NCBI GenBank assembly: GCA_018873245.2
Contig: JAEMBT020000005.1
Location: 5,380,001 to 5,444,000 of the forward strand
Direction: 5' to 3'
Origin: Archegozetes longisetosus
Lineage: Eukaryota; Arthropoda; Arachnida; Sarcoptiformes; Trhypochthoniidae
Length of the DNA stretch: 64,000 nt
Shown: in pieces, positions 11,101 through 20,626 of the stretch
How the letters are laid out: each line of letters begins with the position of its first letter
How positions within the stretch are numbered: the stretch's first letter is position 1
Position numbers and translations under genes: made by a program
The notes under the pieces: model-generated
What the model saw: only the letters and a program-made list of their open reading frames with translations
Database searches by the model: none
Told to the model about the DNA's origin: nothing

Positions 11101-11472
11101 TAGCTCTCGCCCTAGACTAATATAACTATTCTGTAGTTGCTCTCGATTTTGAGCATCAAACCATGCGACTCCATTGTACTGTTCATAATTCCGCCAGACA
11201 AATTCCAACGCAACTTGTGTCTTACCAATCCCGCCTAGACCATGGCAAGCTGTCAATATGGCGGTAGTACTATCTTGTCTGAAATGATGTATTATCTGTT
11301 CAAATAACTCATCTCGATCAACAAAATTGCTGTTTCTAAACGGGACGTTCCATATTTCAGGCAAGCGTACAGCAGGTGGAGCTGAAGTTATTTGATTGAC
11401 ACAACCAATTACATTGACACTATCGGCATTAATGACACCGTTACCACTGACTGCTGCTACATTTATATTCAT
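8197..11472 (-). CDS. NB-ARC/TPR STAND ATPase (NLR-like), intronless
   Basis: 1091 residues in one open frame from ATG 11470-11472. Residues 1-30 are a Gly/Asn/Val-rich tail (VSGNGVINADSVNVIG). Residues about 50-300 form an NB-ARC-type P-loop ATPase: Walker A GLGGIGKT (about 84-91), Walker B-like WLLIYDN, an ILVTTR sensor segment and a GRLPLAL motif. A helical linker follows (about 300-450). Residues about 455-1060 are 15 tandem 42-residue TPRs of the kinesin-light-chain type, separated by GPDHP linkers. Family knowledge: STAND ATPases of this build are ligand-triggered signalling switches in immunity and cell death, with TPRs as sensor. No death, TIR, CARD or nuclease effector domain is visible. 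The lack of introns, against intron-bearing neighbours, fits horizontal transfer or a retrocopy. Ligand and role are not known. Confidence 0.9.
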   Translation of the reverse strand: MNINVAAVSGNGVINADSVNVIGCVNQITSAPPAVRLPEIWNVPFRNSNFVDRDELFEQIIHHFRQDSTTAILTACHGLGGIGKTQVALEFVWRNYEQYNGVAWFDAQNREQLQNSYISLGRELNIIRDEEKKDIEEITRKVKHWLEDKSHGGWLLIYDNTPNYRSIRDLVPCKGGNILVTTRYSAGWPQKDIPVDVFTIDESRDYIKKILGERLSDEETTHVDKLAKKLGRLPLALAIACAYIKVRKITITLYLELYEKRKEEFLSRKKDLLTDELLMNSYEETQFVSVYTTWDITMQAIRKDSILATNLLNACAYLACNDIPEFLLKLFAESPENNTNSPPEIFEDALGTLDSYSMITISKNRSTTIHILVQEVIRRKWEDSERDKYILSVWNLLIKGYPNNEKLEDFTKMRELLPHLDIYQEHLDKWQIAKSEVEKIELASSATILLMLGESYIQLGFAQKAREIYERALSIEEKHYGPDHPKVASTLINLGVAHSNLGDYQKAREINERALPIVEKHYGPDHPQVASTLTNLGNVYLNLGDYQKAREINERALSMKEKHYGPDHPQVASTLTNLGVAHSNLGDYQKAREINERALPIVEKHYGPDHPQVASTLINLGVAHSNLGDYQKAREINERAIPIVEKHYGPDHPQVAITLTNLGIAHSYLGDYQKAREINERALPIVEKHYGPDHPQVAITLTNLGIAHSYLGDYQKAREINERALSIVEKHYGPDHPQVAITLTNLGIAHSYLGDYQKALEIYERALSIKEKNFAPDHPQVATTLMNLGVAHSNLGDYQKAREIYELALPIKEKHYGPDHPQVASTLTNLGIAYRNLGDYQKAREIYERAFPIVEKHYGSDHPQVASTLTNLGIAHSYLGDYQKALEIYERALSIKEKHYAPDHPQVATTLMNLGVTHSNLGDYQKAREIYELALPIKEKHYGPDHPQVATTLMNLGVTHSNLGDYQKAREIYELALPIKEKHYGPDHPQVASTLTNLGIAYRNLEDYQKAREIYERALPIIEKHYGPDHPLLNNTLTNLSVAYRYLGDYMNASEVNQRILVIIENYNELPPGFLAYIDLFAFIRTFLYVS
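8330..10130 (-). repeat. 126-bp tandem repeat array encoding TPRs
   Basis: About fourteen 126-bp units, each coding one TPR of 42 residues. Neighbouring units are nearly identical at DNA level, and a block of about three units is itself repeated: the order ATTLMNLG / ASTLTNLGIAYRNL / IAHSYLG recurs. This indicates recent unequal exchange rather than old divergence. Copy number in assemblies of such arrays is often wrong. Confidence 0.9.
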
Positions 11473-14400
11473 TTCAACTTCTGGGAAAGTTCTTAGATGA
11501 TTTCAAGGTTTGAACTGTAAAATTATTGAGAAATCTATATTTCTTGTTTGTCGCTATATAGGATAAAATTCTAGACTTAAATTCAAAAGTCTTAACTATA
11601 AAATGATTCTTAATTTACGTTTGAAGCTAATTCTGACAAAAATTACAGGTTTATGGCACAAAACGTCTCAATACTTTAATTTTTCAAGAAATTTATTATA
11701 ATTTCTAACTCTTCAGAAAGACTTGTATAAAAGCTTTCTAATTAGATACTATATTCGAAACAAGTTCGTACCATGTTAAAAGATACACTTCTAGTTAAAC
11801 TTGAGATGGCAAAAATAAGTGGTTAAGTGGATCGTTCTGGGGGCAAACATAAATATCAGGAATAGGCCTGATCGAAATAACTTGGAGACAAATTGATTGA
11901 TGAAACTTATCAAGTCACGCCCACCCCTTCAAAGTTAATCCCACTTCCGTATTTTTAATTTACAGTCCGCTTATAGGTGGGTTGAACTTCCTAAAAATTA
12001 GTAAGGAATTAAATCGATAGTACTCATCGAGAAAAATTGATTGGTATAAAACTCATTGAGCCACATCCACTGGTTCAGGAGATATACCGCATTTTCTATT
12101 TCTTCTGATTAATTCATTATAGATTGAATGCGGCTTAATAAAATCTATCCATAAGTGAGATATAATTTCAAAAGATTTTTGAAATATTTTAAGCTTGTTC
12201 TAAAACAACTTTTTAGCACATACTTAAAACGCTTTGAAAAATATGGACTCGTCCAAATTCACTATGTGGTCCACTTTCCGAACTGAGGTTATATCGTCGC
12301 TTGAGTACTATGAGGTTCTAAATCCACTTTTTGACAAAATGAATTAGCCAATTCATGTACCTAGTCATAGTCTTCATGCTTGTATTTATTCAAATTTGTC
12401 ATTTTATGTCCAATCTGGTCGTAATCGCCGAACTAGATGAGCAAATACTTGTAAAACACAAGTTTTTATAATTTTTCTAGTTATTAAAACTAAATCTCAC
12501 AGAAGTTCGTTGAAGAGAATCATTCTGCTGGTATTTCATATTTTTAAAATTGATTTAAGTTTCTTTTATATCGATAAATTCTATTCTTTAATAATCTGCT
12601 ATTAACCTCGTCATTTCTTTATGAAAAAATGAATTTTCAGTGATTCAGATAATTTCTTAATCTTGAAAATTGTGACATAAAAATGGTCAAGTATAGTTTC
12701 GACTTAAAAATTTTTGACAGCATTATATCGAAGCATTCTTAAAATGTTCGAAATTGATTTTCTACTTTCCCCTTAACATTTCTTAGATAATGTTCTGCTT
12801 CAATTTAGTTATTTATCAATTTTCGATCATTTAGAACCTGATATTACTCTGTTTTGAATTTAATTTTCGTGAAATTTTAATGCTTTATATCACGTGCGCG
12901 AGTGGCCGAAACTGGATCAAAATTTTCAAGTCTTTTAATTGTTTTGTGTACATAATAATAAAATTTCATCTCATATTCTCAAGTAGTTCTTAAGTTATTC
13001 AAAAAACATTGACTGGATTTATCAATTTGAAATGGAGTGTAGTTTGGACACCGAAAGATCTTTTAGTAAACTTCGCGATATTCAAAATTCAAAGAGAATC
13101 CGATTGAACTCTAAAACATTATCAATGGAAATGAAAATTTATATCAACAGTGATATTGAAGGAAAACTTAATTATTAAGAGCATAACTGTTATTAGAAAT
13201 GTTTAAAATTATTTGTGACCGAATGTGACCTCTCATTCCGTAATTTTTATCAAACCGAATTCGGTCATCTCTAGTTATACATAATAGCAAACTTTTGAAA
13301 ATTTGAATTTATATTGTTTACTGCCACACTCCCCCAAAACGAGCTATTTTTCTAAATGAGCTCCAAATATGCTTAAGACATTTATTAAAATTATGAAAAT
13401 TTAACACCATATAACACAAGTTTCAAAATGAATGAAAATAATTACACACAATAAAATTAGTATAAGTGTAGTTTTTAATCTCAATAAAGATTTAGTCATC
13501 ACCATGTCGTTAAAATAATTAACTGTCAATTTTTAAAATTATAATTAAAAACTTACTTGTTTGGTATTCTTTGGAAGTGAAACCATAAACGATATCTATA
13601 GAAACAAAAATGGCTATCACAATAACAGATAAAATAATTTGAATTGTAGTGCATCTATTCTATTTTATGCAAAAGGTAAGTGAAATATAGTGCCATTACA
13701 CAATTTGAATGGTACAAGGTTATCAGTGTATTTTTGATAAAATTAATTATAGGTTGCTGTAGAGTTTTAACTTAGTAAAATTTCTGATCCAAACTTGAAT
13801 ATTTGTCAAAGTCAATCAATTAATTATGCTATCAAAGTTACTTAAGTTAGTAATTAAATATTGATGTAAATAATTTGTGACTAGTCAATATTTTAAGCTA
13901 ATTGGCTATAGAGCTAAATTATAATACAGCCAGGCAAGTTATGCAAAATGTTCAGGTTATGATCTGTTAGTCAAAAGATAAGCTAAGAGTTTTTCCTAAA
14001 ATACACTGGTTCATTTTTAGAAATATTTTTAATTCAAATAAGTTGCAATAAACTTTTTGCATAAAATAGAAAAGATACACACAACCTTAACTGTATAAAC
14101 TGTTATAAATCCCTACAAATTTGGTAAAAATAAATGTTTTTGTCTTTTGTATTTATCAAATCAATCATTTAAAAGTCTGAATCGATTATGTTATATTAGC
14201 TTGAGAAATAGTTCTGGTATGTACTCTTTTAAAAGCTTTATTCAAAGGCCAAGACACAAAAGGAAGTTTATTCCATAATTAAAAGTAGTAGACCCCTCAC
14301 TATTACCTAACCGTTGAAAAATTGTGTATTTATTTATCCCATTAAATGTGCATGACCGTTTAATGGCAGAATTTGATGTGTAATTCCTGTACTTGATCAG

Positions 14401-14474
14401 CGGTACTTGTTATTAATTCTAAATTTTCTATCACTGGCACAAGTTTAAAAACGAAGTGGAGAGATAAAAAAAGA
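11473..14474. other. Long AT-rich region without a gene
   Basis: About 3 kb upstream of the NB-ARC gene. All six frames are short and none shows a domain or splice-joined exon series I can support. It includes the presumed promoter of the NB-ARC gene next to 11472; no clear TATA box stands out. No strong repeat was noticed. Confidence 0.5.
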
Positions 14475-16162
14475 GGGTACTCTATAGAATAGGCCCGGTT
14501 CAAAATCGTCTTGAAACTCATTATTTCAGGGGTTTTCGGGGGCGAGGAACCCATTTTCGATGGTCCCAGATGTCGGAAATTAATAGTTCGGGAGATAAAG
14601 GTACCCCAAATTTTTGAACTTCGAACTTAAAATTTTGGATCTTCTTCAATATTTTTGGTATTATTTATTATGAATAGGTTAGGTTAGGTTTAGATAGTTT
14701 ATATTTCTCCTATTGTAGCCGGTTAGACTTGAGGGTTACCGCAACTAAGGCTTATTTTTCATAATTTTTTCATTTCGCGAATAATGGACGGCTCATATAA
14801 TATTCTCCGATTAGTTCGAGAATGCGCTGTTGACGAGCCAGAGCGATGCCTCCAGTGGTGTCACCGAGTCGGGCTTTTGCTTCAAACTCGAGCTTGTTCG
14901 AAGTGTCGTGGAAATATTACACTCTCGAACAAGCGGGGTGACACTGGTGTAGGTTTGCGCTGGCGATGTCATAAATGCTCAAAAGAGGTCTCTCTTACGA
15001 GCGGAACGATATTTTAGGAGTCGCGTCTACCCCTTGGGCAGGTGCTTCTCCTCATATCTGGCTCCGTAAATCGCTTCTCTTACGGGGATGCGGTTCGTGA
15101 GGCCAGTATAGGTGGTGCCCAATTGTCACAAAATACCGTCGCCCACTGGTATGAGATCTGCCGGGAGGCGTGCGCTGAGTGGATGGATGCTCGGGTTAAT
15201 GATAGGAAGATAGGAGGCGCGGGTTCGGTGGTCGAGGTCGATGAGGCCATGATCGGCCGCCGAAAATACAACCGTGGGCGCCTTGTCCAGGGAACCTGGG
15301 TGCTCGGCATCATTAATGTCCACACAGGAGACCTTAGGATCGAGGTGTGTCCGAGTAACCGTCGGAACGCTGCGACATTGTTGGCCATTATTGGTCGACA
15401 TGTCGAAGCGGAAACGACGGTATAACCGACTGCTGGAGGTCATATAATGGGTTGGATGCCCAAGGATTCCACCACCTAACGGTTAACCACTCGTGCCACT
15501 TTGTTGACCCTGAAACCTGGGCCAACACTCAAAGAATTGAGTCGTCCTGGCGCGCAATGAAGCGCCGCATATGCCGAGATGGCGTGCCCAAAGAGTCTTT
15601 GGGTAACCATCTCTGCGAATATCTTTGGCAACGCGACATCAAATGTCGCGGTTCCGATTTATTCGCAGAGATGATTCAGTTGCTCAAGGACTTCCAAGCC
15701 CGTGACTGAGGCTTGTGGCGCCAAAAAGGTCTTTTTCAAGGCCCGGGTAGGTAAGATCATTCCGGTCATCAAAACTGATCATGGTGGATAAAATCCAACC
15801 CCACCTCCACGCGGTATCCACTGGGTTTAGCGAACGGGGCTCTGGTTTTCATTTTTAATCTGGAATTTGCCGCTTTGATGATTTTTGGTGAACCAAATCA
15901 TGTCCAGCTACCCCCCGCCCGTGCGTAAATATAAATCGTGTGTCATCTATATATATATATATATACGCCGCGGGGGGTAGCTGGACACGATTTTGTCCAT
16001 CGAAAATCATTCAAATTATTGGAACCAGACTCGTGGCCATATCTCGGTACCCACTTATTTCCGACACCTGGGACCACTTCCAGTCGATTTCTCGCCCTCC
16101 AAAACCCCTAGAAAACCTATTTTTACAGCGATTCTGAACTGGGCCTAATCTATAGTATCCCC
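14475..16162 (+). mobile_element. Merlin (ISXO2/IS1016-like) DNA transposon A
   Basis: Imperfect terminal inverted repeats of about 120 bp: 14475-14600 and 16040-16162 share blocks such as TAGGCCC-GTTCA, GGGGTTTT and GGTCCCAG-TGTCGGAAAT in opposite orientation. Between them is an ISXO2-type transposase with two breaks. The interior is clearly more GC-rich than the surrounding DNA, a sign of foreign origin. No 8-9 bp target duplication could be found, so the ends are approximate. Confidence 0.8.
14784..15709 (+). pseudogene. Merlin/ISXO2-like transposase, stop codon and frameshift
   Basis: Starts at an ATG. A zinc ribbon (CSKC about residues 38-41, then CHKC) is followed by SGTIF and the SRLPL helix typical of ISXO2-domain transposases. 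An in-frame TAG at 15015-15017 falls right after SGTIF. The catalytic D of VEVDEAMIGRRK, the D of TDCW and the E of IESSW are all present. The frame shifts by one base near 15418, just before TDCW, and the rest is read from there to TGA 15707-15709. With DDE residues intact and only two breaks the copy is young or its breaks are partly artefacts. Confidence 0.85.
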
Positions 16163-16577
16163 GAATATTTGTTTTCACATCAGTATTAATAGTAAAAGCA
16201 TCCCCGAATTCACTAACATTTCTTCATTTTGACTAAACTCGATCTGGCTATTTTTGGCATTTTTATTGATTTGTATTTAGTTTAAAATAATGAAAGACTT
16301 GCTTTAAAAAATTTGAACATTTAATGCTTTAATCACACATAAAGTATGAAAACATGCCCTTCGGGTCGATATATGTATTTATTATTTATTTATGTACTAA
16401 CCCTTCGGATATGTATTTATATGTAAAATAAAAGTTCGTTAAAAGAGCCCTTATTACGTGATTCACCTGCTCAAACTTTTGGACGAATATAAGGAACCGG
16501 ACAATATATGTAAATACATATAATTCATGGCTTTAGTCGTGATTGAATGCGAAAAGTAAATAAAATACTTGTCAGAA

Positions 16578-17591
16578 GAATTCTGGTCAATGACCACTAA
16601 CTAGGCGCAATGACCATAAAAATCGAGTAGGAATCTTTCGGGTGGTACTCGATGAGAGAAGTCCATCCCTCACCCTTCTTGGGGCTCCGTTCACCGTTCA
16701 CAAACCACGTTCACTTTCTCAAAATAGCCAGAAATCAACATTTGAGTGGGCGGAGCAGTCTAGGCGGTATCACTCTAACTTGATATAAGCCCCTCCCACT
16801 AACATCAAAATATGCTATATAGTTTTATAAATTATTCATACTTCCTAAAAACCCTACTCCCCAAACCAGCAAGCTTATTTTATCTAATTGATTCTAAAAC
16901 TTAACTGTAAAAATCAAAGTTTAGAAAATTCGAAACTATTTTATATACATTTGTATCATAGCCAGCTTTGACAAACTATAAATTTTTATTTACAGCAATT
17001 ATATTAATTTTATTTATATATTTCTCGCCCGAAGATGCTATCGAAGGTGAAAAGCATGAACCTTTCAAAATCAATCACATCTTCATGCAAGTGATTTACC
17101 TAGTTAACGTCTTGTGTTGCCAGCTGGCGTCTTGATAAGGCGGATGATTCCCGGCCGACAATGTAAGATGGCGTACTACCAGTGGAGTGGGAGAATCTAG
17201 AGGGGTAGAGTAGATCACTTTGGACGACCACTCCTTCTAATCTCTTCCTGAATCAGTTTGCTCGCTGGAGCCACAGGAGAGAGATGAAAATCGTTACGTG
17301 ATTCTATGGCAAGGTAACATTTTAGGAAGTATGAATAACATATGCAGAACTGTATAGCGTGGGCAATGGTAGTGGGAGGAGCTTATGTGGAGTTAGGGTG
17401 GTGCCTAGACAATTCCCTCCCACTCAATGGTTGATTTCTAGCTATTTTGAAAAGTGGGCGTGGTTTGTAAACTGTGAGTGGAGTCTCAAGAGGGGTGAGG
17501 ATGAACTTCTCTCATCGAGTACTAACTCGAAGGGATTCCTACCTGATTATTATAGTCATTGCACCTAGTTAGTCGTCATTGACCAAAATTC
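16578..17591. mobile_element. Foldback-type non-autonomous element, ~285-bp inverted arms
   Basis: The left arm (16578 to about 16860) and right arm (about 17322-17591) are imperfect inverted copies. Matching blocks include the outer end GAATTCTGGTCAATGA, ACTAACTAGG-GCAATGAC, ACTCGATGAGAGAAG, AAAATAGC-AGAAATCAA and CATACTTCCTAAAA at the inner border. The interior of about 460 bp has no open frame of interest. The apparent ORF at 17359-17568 lies wholly in the right arm and is not a gene. Target duplication not identified. Confidence 0.8.
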
Positions 17592-17784
17592 TCATTATTA
17601 ATGAAGATAAGGGACGTTGAGTTTCAGAATTCTATCTCATATAAAAGTTATAATCAGCGAAATCATTTAGTTATCTGTCAAATACCCTGTACTTCCGACG
17701 TATTTACTTTCAATATTTTGATATAAAATTTTAAGTAATCTTAAACTGAGTTCAGTCGAATTAAATAGAATAGAAGAGTCAATC

Positions 17785-18650
17785 TTAGTATTGTTCTAAT
17801 GCTTTTAATGATCTATGTCAATAAATCATTTGTAGTTGGAAAGTTCTCATCAAACTGAGTTCAACATACCACTTATGATGACTTCTGACTTCTGGCTACA
17901 TTTTTACTCCCTACACTATATATTAGGTCTTCTGAAAAGCAGTTGTATACCTTATCAATGATTAAAGTAATATTCTTATTACAAAAGCATGTGATGGTCA
18001 ATTTGATGAATTTTTGTAAACAAAATCTGTTGGTATATAAAGACTAGGCTTTTGAGCTTTAGGATACACTCTTCTCTTGTTGTGGTTAAGAGTGACAAAT
18101 GAGTGAAAAGCTTTTGTGGTACTCTTACACATAAGTTAATGTCCCATGTTAAGTGTTTTACTTTCTTTATATTAAATAAAGTATATTTTAAAGAAAAGTG
18201 TTTAATCACTCATTAGGATCGTGACATAGTAATAGCCCCAACTATTGACCTCTTCAGGCCAATATTACCAATGAAGAACAAAGTGCGCTTGTTAAGTGCC
18301 ATGTATTACTAGCTTGTACTGTACCGAAATTGCCAAGTTGCTAACCAAAATAGTCGATTCAAATGCAATAAAGATGAGGCAATTATAATCCTTACCGTCA
18401 ATTTGTAGTAAACGCATTACTTTATTTATTGATAAGGTATACAACTGCTTTTCAGCAGACCTAATATATAGTGTAGGGGTTAAAAATGTAGCCAGGGGTT
18501 AGAGGTCAAAGGTCACCCGTCGATAAACCCGAGGTCATAGATCATCATGTGTGGTATCGTTGAACTCAGCTTGGTGAGACCTTTCCAACGACATATGACT
18601 CATTGGCATAGGTCACTAGGAACATCACGAGCAGGGAATACTGATTCACT
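17785..18650. mobile_element. Second long inverted-repeat element
   Basis: The arms 17785-17965 and about 18430-18650 are inverted copies; the best block is TATATATTAGGTCT-CTGAAAAG plus CAGTTGTATACCTTATCAAT, read in opposite directions. The arms carry the motif CTGAGTTCAAC-ATACCAC, shared with the Merlin-B ends. The middle (about 17985-18240) contains GGTATATAAAG and an AATAAA about 135 bases later, which resembles an LTR promoter/polyadenylation pair, but no LTR ends are proven. Confidence 0.7.
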
Positions 18651-19510
18651 CAATTTTCTATGAAAACTCCATAAGTAGTAACTTGAAGTTAACATCAAGT
18701 CCTTAAAGTTAGTCCTCAGTCAAATCGTACTTTTGCTAAAACTTAATTGTTATTTTTGAATAAGACTAAATAAGTTTGGATTCGTATAGGTAAATGTGAG
18801 CACTTTCTGTAATATCGGGGATATAACCAACTTTTGAGGGAAAACCATCAGAAAAACTCGTCAGTACTGATCTAATAGCTGACATGAAATTATTTGAAGA
18901 TATTCAATAAAATTTAGTTTAAAATATAAAACTTTTTCATTAAAAAATAGTATTATATAAACAATAAAATAATGGTTATTGAAAAAAAGTAGACTAAAAC
19001 TCTTAAAGGAAACAGGTAAAGGAATTTGAAGCTAGAACTCAACTAAATTTATTCATACATGAATCATGCGTTGAAAAAGTATCGTAATAATTGCGACATT
19101 TAGTGAATCATTTGTCATAATTTGATTAGAAAGTGATTTGTGGTGTTCCTCTTACTTAACGAAATTACAGATCGGTGTAAGGCTTATAAGGTGTTTAGCA
19201 AATATAAAAAACATGAGTAACTCATTGGTATGGGTATGAACTTAACTGTATATGTGTCTTAATGCTACATTATAGCAGTGTCACATTTTACTCTTTTATT
19301 AACATTGCATTATAAAACTTCCTAAGGTTTGCTACGTTACTATCAATGTTTCATAATGTTATCTCTCGTACTGATAGGACTAACATTATTAACATTGAAC
19401 CAAAATGTTCCATAACTTACTATTAGCTTTACTGATTTTTCGAGTGCCTTTCTTTATCAACAGTTTTTATGATAAAGTCAAAATAAAAGAGAAGAAAATA
19501 AATAGTGAAA
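18651..19510. other. Intergenic, upstream region of the membrane-protein gene
   Basis: AT-rich with no coding frame. The bases before 19511 would hold the promoter and 5' UTR of the next gene. I see nothing else. Confidence 0.4.
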
Positions 19511-20068
19511 ATGTACAAGAAATTTTCGGGATCAAGTTTGGACAGTAGTTCAGTTTGTATGCAACACACTCTACTAGTGACTAGTGTGATAAGTGGTTTG
19601 CTAACAGTAATTGGAGTACTATTTGGTGCTTATAAATGGTACCATTGGATCCCATTAGCCACTGCAGTCTTTGTGATGTTGGCTGGAGTTCCGGCTGCTT
19701 ATTATTTGAAAACTAATTTACTCATCATTTTCGCTCTAATCGATGGCTCAGATTTCATCCTAAAAGTATTCAACATCGGTTCACTTATCTATTACAAAGT
19801 AAAGATCGAGGAAGACTGTTCTCCATTCGACTTGGCGGGTAATGAAGAAGACTGCCCTAACACAAACTGGAGACTTCTTCTTCTCCACATCACCAACGCT
19901 ATTGTCTTCTATATATTTGCGGCTATCATCGAGATCATTTTGTTCACTTTTTCTATTTATCTAATTTATTCCGTCAGAAAATATCGTCCGTCATATTACG
20001 ATGAAAAAGATTTCGGTTCATCGCTTTCTTTGGAAGACTCGAAACAGATTTCTAGCGAAAATCCATAA
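19511..20068 (+). CDS. Four-helix membrane protein, family unknown
   Basis: 185 residues from the first ATG (19511); a GTG six bases earlier is not a credible eukaryotic start. Four hydrophobic segments are visible at about residues 20-42, 46-66, 70-96 and 122-156. A loop between helices 3 and 4 has three acidic-flanked cysteines (EEDCS, NEEDCPN). The C-terminal tail is charged and serine-rich (YYDEKDFGSSLSLEDS). The build resembles tetraspan/MARVEL-like proteins, but the CCG motif of tetraspanins is missing, so no family is assigned. There is one exon, with an AATAAA at 20128-20133 shortly after the stop. Confidence 0.75.
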   Translation: MYKKFSGSSLDSSSVCMQHTLLVTSVISGLLTVIGVLFGAYKWYHWIPLATAVFVMLAGVPAAYYLKTNLLIIFALIDGSDFILKVFNIGSLIYYKVKIEEDCSPFDLAGNEEDCPNTNWRLLLLHITNAIVFYIFAAIIEIILFTFSIYLIYSVRKYRPSYYDEKDFGSSLSLEDSKQISSENP

Positions 20069-20626
20069 AATTTTAACTTATCTTCAATTTGACTTCATCT
20101 TTATTTTAATTTTATTCATAAGCGACTAATAAATGAACAATTTTTATCCTTTTAATCAATAACTAAAACAATTTAATTTTATTAAAAACTTTTCTATTGA
20201 TATTTTAATTAAGGAGTCAATGTTTAATCTAAAACGTTAACAGAATATGAATCACGAATAAACGTTTGAAATATTCTTATAGCATAAAATATAGAACTGC
20301 CCTCTTCTATAAGACATGCACAAATTGACATAACGATCACTAAGAACTTTGATTCGATATAATTCTGAATAATTATCACATTGAAGTCTTCATTTGAATA
20401 ACAATAAAATGAAGCTAATCAAAAGTTCATAATAATATCTATTGACATTTTAGTTAGACAGCAAATCATAATTGATTTAATAATAAACTAAATTGGTTTA
20501 AGACGTCTAAAGGAAGCACAGGTTGAGTAAGGGCTGCAACTCAATAAACAGACAAATAATTAAATGCTACAACAAAATAGACGTAAAATTATGTAAGAGA
20601 GCTCTTAAATACTTTCAGGCATCAAA

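Noticed and set aside
15080..15443. Minus-strand ORFs opposite the Merlin A transposase
   Set aside because: Shadows in GC-rich sequence; the sense strand carries the recognisable transposase.
17359..17568. A 69-residue gene
   Set aside because: Lies wholly in the right arm of the foldback element.
17985..18240. A solo LTR inside the 17785-18650 element
   Set aside because: TATATAAAG and AATAAA are suitably spaced, but TG...CA ends and a target duplication could not be shown.
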